A stretch of 64,000 nucleotides of DNA from Panulirus ornatus (lineage: Eukaryota > Arthropoda > Malacostraca > Decapoda > Palinuridae). A program made the position numbers and the translations under genes. The notes under the pieces were generated by a model. It was not told the origin of the DNA. It did not search any database and worked only from the letters and a program-made list of their open reading frames with translations. This document shows positions 1 to 13,490 of the stretch, piece after piece; the stretch's first letter is position 1; every line of letters begins with the position of its first letter. The stretch spans positions 15,162,018 to 15,226,017 of the forward strand of contig NC_092236.1 in assembly GCF_036320965.1 (NCBI RefSeq), in the 5' to 3' direction.

Positions 1-823
1 AGAAGGGAGGTTGAGGGAGGTGGAGGTCGTAGAGGTAGTGGTAGGAATGAGAGAGGAGAGGGAAAGAGCGACATTCGTAACCCCTTAAGCACAAAGGGAC
101 GACCCTTAGAGGGTCAAAGGCCACGTCATATACCCAGTGGTTCTACCCTTGTCCGTAATGGGGGGTCGTATGGTCGTGGTCTTTGGTCGTACTGGCGCCC
201 GTCAAGGAGTTATTAACCACTGCCATAAAGCCAAGAGTTCACGTAGCCTACCCGCACGCACAGTTCCCTCCTCCTCCTGACCTTTGCCTCTGCCTCAGGC
301 CATGTTCTCCTCCTACTTACCCCTCGACGACACCCTCCGTCGTGAGGTGAGGAACCCCTGTGGCCTTCAAAGGCTCCACCTACAGTAGAGAGAGCGCTTT
401 GGCCCCAGCCTTTGTTTCTGACAGCGTAGGACTATTGAAGGAGGCACCCGTGTTTATGTTAGCTACGCTTCACCGTCAGGAATGGGAGTGAAAAAGGGTC
501 ACATTATAATGACAGTGATGGGGGACTCCTTCTCTTGGAAACTGGAACTTTGAGCCCACAACAACGTCTGAAGGGCCTCCAGCAGCAGCAATTATTGGGA
601 GTAGATTTGACATAGAACCAATCGGCACACAGTTAAGGGAAGCAGCTTAATAAATAACAGAAGCTGGAAGAGAAAAAAATCATAAACTACAGACGTAGTC
701 AAAATATAGACACGGTTGATTCCCTAAGTGGGGCTCAAAGCCCTGGGGAAATAGCCACACATTCATTACTCCACACAACAAACGTTTCCTTGCCTCTCTT
801 GCCTTAGCAGCTTCTCCCTACGC

Positions 824-824
<1 letters not shown>
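1..824. other. Anonymous sequence, no gene recognised
   Basis: No long open frame, no RNA gene and no repeat family that I recognise. The first 60 bases are purine-rich. Confidence 0.5.

Positions 825-888
<64 letters not shown>
825..888. repeat. (AC)n microsatellite
   Basis: Perfect AC dinucleotide run of about 32 units. Confidence 0.97.
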
Positions 889-891
<3 letters not shown>

Positions 892-1041
892 TTGAATTCC
901 CCTATCGTACTGTGCAAACAAGTAATTACACAAGCATACAGCGCCCCCACCCCCCTCACCCTTTTATAGCAATTCTCAAGCAATACAGTCATGCAATAAA
1001 AAAAAAACACACACGAAAATACATACACTGATATATACAGC

Positions 1042-1163
<122 letters not shown>

Positions 1164-1833
1164 AGTTCGTCTGACAGAGAAATACTAAAGGACAGTTCCA
1201 AAGCAGAACAACCATACAGTCAAACAACGTTAGACTCCAACCAGTACCAACGAACCAGGTCTTCAACAGCCATGAGGTACGAGTGGAGTCTCTTAGAGGA
1301 ATCAGTCGACAAGGAGCTTACTGTCGAGAACTGACCACCGATGAGAGTATGGGATTTAGGTCCTAGGGTTAGGTTGGACAAGGCATTTTTCCAAAGTGGG
1401 ACAAGGCATTTTTCTTCGTGACTTAAATGCATTTGTGAATTAGGGATTCTTCCACTGAGGAGTTAGAGCTGATAAGAAAAGTTCCGAGCACCTCAGTATA
1501 AATCGTGCTCTGGAAAGGTGTGATCAGATATACCTATTATCACATTAGGGACCAAAACACCCATATATACCCTTTAGAAACCACACTCCCTAGATAAACA
1601 CGAGTCACGCCGCTTTCCTACTTACGCTCTGGACATCATCCATCACGACAAACACACTTTAATAAGTGTGTTTGTGTAGTGCAACGAACATGAATGAAAT
1701 ATGCGAATAGGCGCACATACCTCGCCATATATTTTTGAAAAAAAAAGTAAGTTCCCAACCAGTAGATGTGGCCAGCTTCCTGAGTGCTGCTGGAGTCTCA
1801 TAAGGATAGAGCGGACTACTAGGGCAGGAAGAT
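1164..1833. other. Anonymous sequence, no gene recognised
   Basis: No supported coding region or known element seen between the (CT)n and (TA)n tracts. Confidence 0.5.
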
Positions 1834-2476
<643 letters not shown>

Positions 2477-2746
2477 CCGTGGGTGTATAAAAAACGCTTT
2501 CATATGTGTCTCGTTAAACTGTAATCTATCGTTACGAACATATGATACATGTATTTTCTTGGTTTTCAGAGCAGCTTGACCTTCGTCACATAAGTCTCGC
2601 GTAATAGAATTATAACGATCATTGACCTCGGGCTAAATTGCCTAAGCGTTTTTTGATGATGTCTCGTAAACTGAGGGAACCCAAGGCAATATAATAATGA
2701 GCATAAGAATCCCGCCTTTTTCCACGTATATTTTTGCCGTATAGAT

Positions 2747-2749
<3 letters not shown>

Positions 2750-2840
<91 letters not shown>
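2750..2840. repeat. (CT)n microsatellite
   Basis: Perfect CT run of about 45 units. Confidence 0.97.
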
Positions 2841-2845
<5 letters not shown>

Positions 2846-5449
2846 TATATAGAGTCATTTTGATAACCAAAAATCGTTTCTTTCGAAGTTTTGCTACGAA
2901 TTCGTGAATGCGTTTGAGCGTGAGACTGAACTGAAGCATTCCAGTATTGATGAATAGATTCTAAGAGATTCGTCCATTCTGAGATATGCTCACAGTATGA
3001 ATCTCTCGGCTGTGGGGTTCGAACGCTTACAGTGACATCTCGGGTAGCATCATCACACCTGATGAATGCGAAACAATAAACAAGGCCTGAGTGGCTTGAT
3101 CTTTGCTGCAAGTAATGAAGAGCATCAAATGAATGTATAATGAAATACAGATGAAATATATATAAAAGAAATGCAAGCAAGATTTGTAATAAAGATATCG
3201 GTGAAGTAATAAGGGAATAGAGGAGGGGGACTGTTTGGTACTTTTGGCATACACTGGCTGGGTGCCTTCACGATGGCTATATACAATATTTTTAGGGTTG
3301 TTAGTCAGCGATGCAGTTGGACGTGAATTTTCTTAACGTATTATAACTCATATTTTCTATCTATGTCGAGGCTTTTATGTTCATATTTATATGTATGACT
3401 CATCGGTCTGCTTGACCTCTTGGAAGAGGCCGATTGCTTCTTTCCCAAAGAGACAAGAAGTGATAGTAATTGTATCAGGTAGGAATTACAGTGGATTTGT
3501 AAGGCACCTTTCGTTTGTACGTCTCGGTACAACGCACGCAAAGTGGCATAGACTTGGAAGCGTTCAGGTCGTCCAAATCTCATGATACAGTGCTACCAAT
3601 ATATGATTAGATTTCCCTGCTTAAGGTGTTGGAACGCGTCATTTCAGATATTAGGAGCCAAGGAACTATTATCTACACTGGCCTTCGGGAGTTGAATCCG
3701 CGACTCCATACATTCATTTTCAGTCAGAATTCTCTTCATCTTACAAAAGTTCTTTGGTTTTTGATCGACTTCGTTCTTCAGATCTTAGAACCGTACGCCT
3801 GATGTGTTAACACAGCTCTGTAAGCAGTTGACTTTCGTTTGGGCAATCGTCCGTCTTGTCTGGAGCCAACCGTGGCTATTTGTCATGAAGATGGTGGCTG
3901 AAGACCATTCCTCAAGAAGCCTTCATGACCAACCTCAATCATCCAGTGTCTCTCGGCAGACTACTGCCCACCACGGAATTATCTCTCTGCTTTATATAGT
4001 CGTCGCCTTAATAGCCCTAACGTCCTTTCTCAGGCTTCACTAAACCTGGCGATCCTGAAAAAGAAAAAAAAAGAAGTTTCAAACTAGACCTGAATAGAGA
4101 ATGGATACCAACGGGTTTCATAAATAAGAAGATCAGATCGGAAATTTGTTCACCTTTCCCGTGCCTCACATAATGTGACTCTATTCCTGGAGAGGACAAT
4201 CATATGTCTATTGCAGTAATATCATCTGTCCGATCGTTTCCAAGAATGGCTCTCCCATCGTTCAGAGGAATGAGTATTACATAGAGGATAATGAACTTCT
4301 CTATCATCTACCTTTGAACTATACCCACTGACAATTATGAGATGGATTTTCTTTTTCCAGCTTAATTGACATAAAAGTAAAATCAACTTAATATTACATG
4401 AAATGTTGCTGGAATGATATATGGAATTACTAGTTTTGCTCTCTGAGATTTCATTATGCTGATAACCATTTTTTCCTCAGATATCAAAAATCCACGATTT
4501 TCGTGTTTCCTCCACATTTTGGTAAAATGTTTGTCTTCGACTATTCATTTGGTTTTGTCACCTACAAACACCGACCACTGCTTGAAGGAAATAGATATGC
4601 AGTACGTAGCTCAGCCCTTTGACCTATGTAGCTTTACTAGAGAAGAGTTAGAGAACAAGCTTATTATGGAACTGTTAAAGAACTTATAATTCATAAAGCC
4701 ATCACACTGAGCCTTATTTTTCCTGATCTAGACGAGCTCTCGGGAATCATCCTTCACCTCTGAAAGTTTTGCTTTCCACAGCGTCCAGCAACTCCACAGG
4801 CGAGTACGAGGCATGGTGGTTACTTCGAATTCTTGCCTCTTGGGCATTCGTTATAAAATCGTCCATAAAGAAATTGAATTTCTCCCTAATTCGGTTCATT
4901 AATCTCGTTGCATTCCCTCACCATTTTCAGTGCGAGGTTTGTTAGCGACAGCTTTGGCACCGTCCGGAATTTCAAGATATTCCAGCCCAGGAGGATATGC
5001 AGCAGTTAAATCAAGAGCAGAGGAGACAAGGATGGAAGTTATTGTGGTGCGTGTTTCGAGCAGAGGATCCATTTGTGTCTAGAAATTGCGCATCATGGGG
5101 GTACGCTTTGTTGCAGATGTGTAGGTCTCATTAGGTCTTACAGTTTCTTGGGACGCCATCTCTTTCTTCCTGTCATCTTCATATTAAGGTTCGCTGTTGC
5201 CTTAACGGTACGTATTTCGTTTTTCTTCGTCCACTGGAGAAAAGTTCTCGAGAGGAGCTGAGGATGATCACTTGAGGGTTTTAGCTCATTTCTTGACCTC
5301 CATTGAGCAAACGTATGGTTGACGCCCAGTCGGATGCACAGCACAGCAAGGCTTCAGGCACAACCAGATCGTTACGTTCAAGACAGAACTAAGGGTTGAG
5401 GACAAGAAACAGACTCAAGCTTTCTCGAAACCAAAAGAAATTTTGCAAG

Positions 5450-5451
<2 letters not shown>
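2841..5451. other. Anonymous sequence, no gene recognised
   Basis: Contains only short open frames. The best is a 77-codon plus-strand frame at 4456-4689 without a domain I can name. No repeat family was recognised. Confidence 0.45.

Positions 5452-5497
<46 letters not shown>
5452..5497. repeat. (GT)n microsatellite
   Basis: Perfect GT run of about 23 units. Confidence 0.97.
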
Positions 5498-5498
<1 letters not shown>

Positions 5499-6640
5499 CC
5501 CAAAGTTATTGCAACAACTCAAGTCTCTCTTCTGTCAGCGAGTGTCATACGTCACCGTGAAATACTGGATAGCAGTGATAACTTCACACAATAGGTCCGC
5601 AGTGATGTCGGACGCACTTATCCTTACCATGTCACTCAAGAAATCACTCCTCTGTCTACGTCGGATTCATATACGTTGGGATGAGAGTGACGGTGTTACA
5701 GAAGAGGATCTTACTCAGTTGTAAAAGGTTCCTAACCTACGAAATCCATATTACCTAAATCAGAGGACCAGTCTTCCAGTCCAGCCACTAACGACTTTAT
5801 CATGAAAGGGCACAAGAAGGCCGAGAACCCCTTTAACACTGGATCGAAATAAACCTGAAGACTTTTTACTGGGAGGGAGTCTGACTATCGCTTGGTCACC
5901 AGAGCCACAATCCTCCAGTTTGGTACAGGATGTTGATGGGCGGAAAGATAGCCTTTTTTTTTTTTAACTAAAAACTCCCGGAATCCCGAGGGGGTTGAAC
6001 AGCTTAAGAGAAAAATAATGAGTTATAAAAGCGCTTGTTAAAAGATCCAGCTCCATTTATGGTAGGACCAGATGCTGTAAATCTCGAAATACATTTCCCC
6101 GTGGGATCCTCTTTGCGAAGTCAGTTATCACAGGTCGAAACACGGAGAGAAACCTAGCGCAGGGTGAGATGTTTCTTTTTTCCGTGCGATCTTAGTTTTA
6201 GGTAGACGACCTGAAGTAGATGGACAGATCATTTGCTTGCCATCGTTACGCTGAAATCAGCTCTGCTTTGGCGTTGCTCGAGTACACTGGGTGTCCGAAG
6301 AGCAGCGGTGGGGATGGTGAACACAATCTCCACCTACGATCGACTCCAGGAGAGATCTCAAGTTTCTGCTGAAAGCTTCTGGAAGTTAAATGGTGTGGGA
6401 CCACTGAAGACGATATAGTAAGGTCTTTAAGATAATGAAACTATGCTTATACTATGAGGATTAGCTACCTGTAGCAACAGTGGTGAACAACAGGGAGGAG
6501 TGTCTGGAACCCGAGTGATATGACTGGAATAATATGTCCGTAGCTGAATGGATTGCATGGGGCCTGGAACTGATGCCAGGCGAAGAGTTAAACATAAGTG
6601 AGTGAATGAAGAGTCTGAGCAAATATCATTCTATTTTTGT
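5498..6640. other. Anonymous sequence, no gene recognised
   Basis: Open frames of 60-90 codons only (for example 5443-5724 and 6233-6418 on plus), with no recognisable domain. Confidence 0.45.
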
Positions 6641-6779
6641 TTTCATTTCCAAGGGTACAGTGAGTGAGTTTAGTTCCCTTGAGTGAGATAACCCGTAAGA
6701 TAGGATAACTCTATTTCTAATCAGATAACACCGCACATTGAATACTGAACCTTAGTGTTCTCATAATGCAACGAAGATG

Positions 6780-6871
<92 letters not shown>

Positions 6872-7090
6872 CCTGACGTGCACAGGTCTCATTCTGACTT
6901 TATAACCAAGTACAATCATTACTATAAAACTCAACATCATACGTTAGTGTGAATATATTACTTTGATCATTTGATTACGGCAAATTGGTTTCCTTGAGTG
7001 CAATAACTTGATCCTATAATTTCTATAACTTAATATTTTCTAGTGTAGTAACTCTGTCCCTTGAGCAGGATAAAGCTATCGTGTTTACAG
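6640..7090 (+). repeat. Decayed CTTGAGT-type minisatellite
   Basis: Loose repeats of a motif close to CCCTTGAGTGNGATAAC recur near 6676, 6990 and 7056, interrupted by a (TA)n tract. The core resembles the unit of the 21-bp array at 24540-28873. The period is irregular, so boundaries are approximate. Confidence 0.5.
6782..6869. repeat. (TA)n microsatellite
   Basis: Perfect AT run of about 43 units. Confidence 0.97.
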
Positions 7091-7099
7091 CATCTTGAG

Positions 7100-7284
<185 letters not shown>

Positions 7285-7285
7285 C

Positions 7286-7443
7286 TTTTTTTTTTCTTTC
7301 AAACTATTCGCCATTTCCCGTATTAGCGAGGTAGCGTTAAGAACAGAGGACTGGGCCTTTGAGGGAATATCACCTGGCTCTCTTCTCTGTTCCTTCTTTT
7401 GGAAAATTAAAAAAAAACGAGAGGGGAGGATTTCCAGCCCCCG

Positions 7444-7447
<4 letters not shown>
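7286..7447 (-). mobile_element. Short LINE-tail element, copy 1 (5'-truncated)
   Basis: On the minus strand this matches the right-hand part of the full-length copies at 38082 and 50210. It runs from the GGGGGCTGGAAATCC block, through a short A/T tract and the AAGAAGGAACAGAG block, to the terminal GCTACCTCGCTAA-like and GAAATGGCGAATAGTTTG blocks. Both ends meet (TA)n. It contains no coding sequence and no Pol III promoter boxes that I can find. Confidence 0.75.

Positions 7448-7512
<65 letters not shown>
7448..7512. repeat. (TA)n microsatellite
   Basis: AT run on the 5' side of LINE-tail element copy 1. Confidence 0.95.
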
Positions 7513-7515
<3 letters not shown>

Positions 7516-7529
7516 CGTAATGACTCACA

Positions 7530-7690
7530 CCCACAAGAACAGTAACTTTTACTCTTTTCGACTGACACCTTGTCTTCTTAGGTACAATATTACATTCTTA
7601 AATACAGTAACTTAGTTACTTATGACGACTTGATCCTTAAACTCTGAAAGTATCACACCACTTGAGTACAGTAACTTAACCCCCTCTGAG
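7530..7690 (+). repeat. Decayed CTTGAGTACAGTAACTT minisatellite
   Basis: Variants of an AGTAACTT motif recur at about 7535, 7605 and 7665, the last as CACTTGAGTACAGTAACTTA. It shares its core with the 21-bp array. About four degraded units. Confidence 0.45.
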
Positions 7691-8199
7691 TACGAAGGCT
7701 AAAACCCCAGCCAAGCCGACGATAACTCACGTCTCCTCTCCTGGGGGTTGAGCAGGGGCGGGAACTGAGTGCCTCACTGAAAATGGGAAGGAAAGCGTTA
7801 AAGAGAAAATAAGCAATGAGAATGGAAAGATTTTATCAGCGAGATCGAAGGAGTGAAAAGAATACCTCGAGACCTTTCTGGAAGTGAAAAGCGAAGGATA
7901 AGTGATAGTGGCTCCTTGCGATTATGAAAGAATAATAGCCGAAAGAAAGAGAGAGGGCAATGAAAGCTAGATCGAACATAAGATTAGAAACTAAATTGTT
8001 TTCTCAGCGCCCCCAAGTCACAAGGCACTGGCTTGATGGAGGGACTGGTGTAAAATGTGAACTTTCCTTCAAGTGATCATTCTTCAGTATTTCGTTTTAC
8101 CTTTTAATCCTGTTCTTGTGACATTCCAGTGAGGGAACCTAGGGAAGGAAACAGATGTGATGAGTGCGATATGGTAGCTTGTTGGATGAGGCACAGTAG
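7691..8199. other. Anonymous sequence, no gene recognised
   Basis: Purine-rich stretch around 7780-7970. No coding or repeat family was recognised. Confidence 0.45.
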
Positions 8200-8640
8200 A
8201 CGTTACCACCACTGGCACTGTGTGAACTCATCAAATCTTCACCTCTGAACTAGTCCATCGCTACCTCAGACAATCACCATTTCCGCCAACATTTATCCCC
8301 CATCACTAACCCCCCATCACTACTGCCACTTAAGAAATCACCACCATCACCATCAAACACCAGGAGGAGCCGTCCATCCATCTCAGCAACTAAGAACCAT
8401 CACTAGACCCACTCCCCCACCATCACCACCACCACCATCACCACCATTTAGAAGCACCATCGTTGCTGGAGAGGACATCCCACCTGCAACTCCGCCACAA
8501 CAACAACGAATGGTCTCCACCTTCACCACCACAAAGATCGCTGAGGCCACCACTGCAGCCCACTGATACCGTCTGTAAGACTCACTATCGCCACCACCCA
8601 CACTGGGGTCTCGTTACGAACAAACCACCTCGTTACTCAC
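8200..8640 (+). repeat. CCA/CAC-rich cryptic repeat
   Basis: Low-complexity sequence dominated by CACCA and CATCACCA words, densest at 8335-8460, without a constant period. Confidence 0.7.
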
Positions 8641-8722
8641 CGGCGCTAATGGGGTCGTTTGGCGCGCCCTTTCGGCAGGTAACAACCATAATGGGCAATT
8701 AGCGATATATCACCTAATTGAT

Positions 8723-8724
<2 letters not shown>

Positions 8725-8773
<49 letters not shown>
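8725..8773. repeat. (CA)n microsatellite
   Basis: CA run immediately upstream of a tRNA-derived SINE. Confidence 0.96.
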
Positions 8774-8776
<3 letters not shown>

Positions 8777-9053
8777 TCTCCTTGGTGTAGTGGTTAGCGT
8801 TACTGACCTTCACACATACACGGGCCGTCTGGGATCAAACCCACATAGGTTCGAATCCCGGTCGTGGCAGTCGGTCCATAGTCCACCCAGCTGTTCATCG
8901 TCCCCTCGAAGTAAGCCGATAAAATAGGTACCTGGCTACCTGGCATAAGCTAGGGTGGGTGTGTTGTGTTTGTGTGGGTGTACATGCATAGGAGTAAATA
9001 TGTACATGGTCCATGTACACAAGGTTAAGAGACGGGGCAACACGAGTAGAAAA

Positions 9054-9054
<1 letters not shown>
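8774..9054 (+). mobile_element. tRNA-derived SINE with LINE-like 3' tail
   Basis: The head carries an A-box-like stretch at 8783-8801 (TGGTGTAGTGGTTAGC) and a near-perfect B box at 8849-8858 (GGTTCGAATCC), as in Pol III promoters of tRNA-derived SINEs. The body (GTGGCAGTCGG, then a GATAAAATAGGTACCTGG stretch) matches the SINE copies at 49496-49669 and 50755-50994 on the minus strand. The distal part (GAGACGGGGCAACACGAGT, 9029-9047) resembles the 3' end of the CR1-like LINE at 37618-37690. It ends in a (CT)n tract. It is not a functional tRNA gene because the head cannot close a normal acceptor stem. Confidence 0.8.

Positions 9055-9150
<96 letters not shown>
9055..9150. repeat. (CT)n microsatellite at SINE tail
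   Basis: About 48 CT units beginning exactly where other copies of the SINE tail read ACTCTCNCCC, suggesting growth from that short seed. Confidence 0.95.
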
Positions 9151-9152
<2 letters not shown>

Positions 9153-9731
9153 GAAACGCACACATAACAACCATGATCACAGTAACTTGTTCACTGAGAT
9201 TCTCGTACTTGATACAACAGTCCGAGAAAGTGTAGTAAGTGAGTGTGACTACATGGTAAACAAGGCCGTAAAAAAAGAGCGGAGATGAAACATAGACTGA
9301 AAGAAGAGTTACAGTCGTGAAATCTACACAGAACTGAACGAATTCAATGGTAACGTAGACTGGAAAATGGACTTCATTAGCCAGGAACCAGGACATCGTG
9401 GTGGATGGTTCCATGAAAATTACAGTGAGGCAGGAACATGATTACCTTTAGACTGTAATACAGAGATTAGAATACGAAGATTGGGTCCATGATAGATGTC
9501 AAAAAGCGAAAGAACTCAGCGATGTTCTATGACGAAGATACAGCCAGTCAGGCGCCACATAGGGATGAGGTATAAGTGAGCAAACAGCGGTTGCAGTAGG
9601 ATAAGAAAGGAGGAGCAAAGATACTTTGAAAAGGATATTCTGGTCCAGGCGGAAGACAATCCAAACTTTTCCGCAAACTGACCGGGAGTAAATTGTCGGT
9701 TCAAGAGCAGCAAATAAGGCGAAGGGATTCT
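9151..9731. other. Anonymous sequence, no gene recognised
   Basis: No supported coding region between the SINE and the 15-bp array. Confidence 0.45.
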
Positions 9732-12700
9732 GAGGAAAACGTTGTAGAGGAAAACGTTGCAGAGGAAAACGTTGTAGAGGATAACGTTGCAGAGGAAAGC
9801 GTTGTAGAGGATAACGTTGCAGAGGAAAATGTTGTAGAGGATAACGCTGTAGAAGATAACATTGTAGGGGATAACGCTGTAGAGGATAACGTTGTAGGGG
9901 ATAACGTTGTAGAGGGTAACGTTGCAGAGGAAAACGTTGCAGAGGAAAACGTTGCAGAGGATAACGTTGCAGAGGAAAACGTTGCAGAGGATAACGTTGC
10001 AGAGGAAAACGTTGCAGAGGATAACGTTGCAGAGGAAAACGTTGCAGAGGATAACGTTGCAGAGGAAAACGTTGCAGAGGATAACGTTGCAGAGGAAAAC
10101 GTTGTAAAGGATAACGTTGCAGAGGATAACGTTGCAGAGGAAAACGTTGTAGAGGATAACGTTGCAGAGGAAAACGTTGTAGAGGATAACGTTGCAGAGG
10201 AAAACGTTGTAGAGGATAACGTTGCAGAGGAAAACGTTGTAGAGGATAACGTTGCAGAGGATAACGTTGCAGAGGAAAACGTTGTAGAGGAAAACGTTGT
10301 AGAGGATAACGTTGCAGAGGATAACGTTGCAGAGGAAAACGTTGTAGAGGATAACGTTGCAGAGGAAAACGTTGTAGAGGATAACGTTGCAGAGGATAAC
10401 GTTGCAGAGGAAAACGTTGTAGAGGATAACGTTGCAGAGGAAAACGTTGTAGAGGATAACGTTGCAGAGGAAAACGTTGTAGAGGAAAACGTTGTAGAGG
10501 AAAACGTTGTAGAGGAAAACGTTGTAGAGGATAACGTTGCAGAGGAAAACGTTGTAGAGGATAACGTTGCAGAGGAAAACGTTGTAGAGGATAACGTTGC
10601 AGAGGAAAACGTTGTAGAGGATAACGTTGCAGAGGAAAACGTTGTAGAGGATAACGTTGCAGAGGAAAACGTTGTAGAGGATAACGTTGCAGAGGAAAAC
10701 GTTGTAGAGGAAAACGTTGTAGAGGATAACGTTGCAGAGGATAACGTTGCAGAGGATAACGTTGCAGAGGAAAACGTTGTAGAGGATAACGTTGCAGAGG
10801 ATAACGTTGCAGAGGAAAACGTTGTAGAGGATAACGTTGCAGAGGAAAACGTTGTAGAGGAAAACGTTGTAGAGGATAACGTTGCAGAGGATAACGTTGC
10901 AGAGGATAACGTTGCAGAGGATAACGTTGCAGAGGATAACGTTGCAGAGGAAAACGTTGTAGAGGATAACGTTGCAGAGGAAAACGTTGTAGAGGATAAC
11001 GTTGCAGAGGAAAACGTTGTAGAGGAAAACGTTGTAGAGGATAACGTTGCAGAGGATAACGTTGCAGAGGAAAACGTTGTAGAGGATAACGTTGCAGAGG
11101 ATAACGTTGCAGAGGAAAACGTTGTAGAGGATAACGTTGCAGAGGAAAACGTTGTAGAGGATAACGTTGCAGAGGAAAACGTTGTAGAGGATAACGTTGC
11201 AGAGGAAAACGTTGTAGAGGATAACGTTGCAGAGGAAAACGTTGTAGAGGATAACGTTGCAGAGGAAAACGTTGTAGAGGAAAACGTTGTAGAGGATAAC
11301 GTTGCAGAGGATAACGTTGCAGAGGAAAACGTTGTAGAGGAAAACGTTGTAGAGGATAACGTTGCAGAGGATAACGTTGCAGAGGAAAACGTTGCAGAGG
11401 AAAACGTTGTAGAGGATAACGTTGCAGAGGAAAACGTTGTAGAGGAAAACGTTGTAGAGGATAACGTTGCAGAGGAAAACGTTGTAGAGGATAACGTTGC
11501 AGAGGAAAACGTTGTAGAGGATAACGTTGCAGAGGAAAACGTTGTAGAGGATAACGTTGCAGAGGAAAACGTTGTAGAGGATAACGTTGCAGAGGATAAC
11601 GTTGCAGAGGATAACGTTGCAGAGGATAACGTTGCAGAGGAAAACGTTGTAGAGGATAACGTTGCAGAGGATAACGTTGCAGAGGATAACGTTGCAGAGG
11701 AAAACGTTGTAGAGGATAACGTTGCAGAGGATAACGTTGCAGAGGATAACGTTGCAGAGGAAAACGTTGTAGAGGATAACGTTGCAGAGGAAAACGTTGT
11801 AGAGGATAACGTTGCAGAGGAAAACGTTGCAGAGGAAAACGTTGCAGAGGATAACGTTGCAGAGGATAACGTTGCAGAGGATAACGTTGCAGAGGATAAC
11901 GTTGCAGAGGAAAACGTTGTAGAGGATAACGTTGCAGAGGAAAACGTTGTAGAGGATAACGTTGCAGAGGATAACGTTGCAGAGGAAAACGTTGCAGAGG
12001 ATAACGTTGCAGAGGATAACGTTGCAGAGGAAAACGTTGCAGAGGAAAACGTTGTAGAGGATAACGTTGCAGAGGAAAACGTTGTAGAGGATAACGTTGC
12101 AGAGGAAAACGTTGTAGAGGATAACGTTGCAGAGGATAACGTTGCAGAGGATAACGTTGCAGAGGAAAACGTTGTAGAGGAAAACGTTGTAGAGGATAAC
12201 GTTGCAGAGGAAAACGTTGTAGAGGAAAACGTTGTAGAGGATAACGTTGCAGAGGAAAACGTTGTAGAGGATAACGTTGCAGAGGATAACGTTGCAGAGG
12301 AAAACGTTGTAGAGGAAAACGTTGTAGAGGATAACGTTGCAGAGGATAACGTTGCAGAGGAAAACGTTGTAGAGGAAAACGTTGTAGAGGAAAACGTTGT
12401 AGAGGAAAACGTTGTAGAGGATAACGTTGCAGAGGAAAACGTTGTAGAGGATAACGTTGCAGAGGAAAACGTTGTAGAGGATAACGTTGCAGAGGAAAAC
12501 GTTGTAGAGGATAACGTTGCAGAGGAAAACGTTGTAGAGGAAAACGTTGTAGAGGAAAACGTTGTAGAGGAAAACGTTGTAGAGGAAAACGTTGTAGAGG
12601 ATAACGTTGCAGAGGAAAACGTTGTAGAGGATAACGTTGCAGAGGAAAACGTTGTAGAGGATAACGTTGCAGAGGATAACGTTGCAGAGGAAAACGTTGT

Positions 12701-13338
12701 AGAGGATAACGTTGCAGAGGATAACGTTGCAGAGGAAAACGTTGTAGAGGAAAACGTTGTAGAGGAAAACGTTGTAGAGGATAACGTTGCAGAGGATAAC
12801 GTTGCAGAGGAAAACGTTGTAGAGGATAACGTTGCAGAGGATAACGTTGCAGAGGAAAACGTTGTAGAGGAAAACGTTGTAGAGGATAACGTTGCAGAGG
12901 ATAACGTTGCAGAGGATAACGTTGCAGAGGAAAACGTTGTAGAGGATAACGTTGCAGAGGATAACGTTGCAGAGGAAAACGTTGTAGAGGAAAACGTTGT
13001 AGAGGATAACGTTGCAGAGGAAAACGTTGCAGAGGAAAACGTTGTAGAGGATAACGTTGCAGAGGATAACGTTGCAGAGGAAAACGTTGTAGAGGATAAC
13101 GTTGCAGAGGAAAACGTTGCAGAGGATAACGTTGCAGAGGATAACGTTGCAGAGGAAAACGTTGTAGAGGATAACGTTGCAGAGGAAAACGTTGTAGAGG
13201 ATAACGTTGCAGAGGATAACGTTGCAGAGGATAACGTTGCAGAGGAAAACGTTGTAGAGGATAACGTTGCAGAGGAAAACGTTGCAGAGGATAACGTTGC
13301 AGAGGAAAACGTTGTAGAGGATAACGTTGCAGAGGAAA
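9732..13338 (+). repeat. 15-bp minisatellite, about 240 copies
   Basis: Tandem array of a 15-bp unit in two main states, GAGGAAAACGTTGTA and GAGGATAACGTTGCA. The two variable positions are linked: A goes with T and T goes with C in the great majority of units. Recombinant forms are concentrated at the left edge (9830-10110), where units also carry extra substitutions. Every unit contains the palindrome AACGTT. The unit is a multiple of three without stops, so several frames stay open on both strands (up to 1,328 codons). The plus-strand frame has no ATG upstream of the array, and the minus-strand frame starts in flanking DNA at 13485. I regard these frames as non-genic. Confidence 0.95.
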
Positions 13339-13490
13339 AAAAAACCCCCCCCCAAAAAAATAAAAAAATGAAATGGATAATAACGATTTGGTCGGGGAGG
13401 ATTCGAACCCAGTCTCGTCGAAGAGCTTTTCGCTTCGCTCCAATCGAATGATTGCAACGCAGCCTTGAAGCTGCAGGAGCCCCATAAAAG
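13339..13490 (-). other. Array-flanking segment with tRNA-like box B and hairpins
   Basis: A short A9C9A7 homopolymer mosaic ends the 15-bp array. On the minus strand a GGGTTCGAATCC box-B-like motif follows a run of small inverted repeats, including the CAATC/GATTG stem and the GCAGC/GCTGC stem. No A box is apparent and the acceptor arm does not close, so this could be a relic of a tRNA-related SINE rather than a tRNA. Confidence 0.3.

Noticed and set aside
4456..4689. 77-codon plus-strand frame as a possible transposase relic
   Set aside because: The C-terminal stretch faintly recalls hAT-like transposases but has no diagnostic motif, and neighbouring sequence does not extend the similarity.
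8774..8870. Functional tRNA gene on the plus strand
   Set aside because: Boxes A and B are present, but the sequence between and around them does not fold into a cloverleaf, and the downstream body matches other SINE copies.
9499..13485. Open frames of 1,252-1,328 codons on both strands in the 15-bp array
   Set aside because: The unit is five codons without stops, so several frames are open at once. The plus frame lacks an ATG, and no non-repetitive domain or splice structure is visible.
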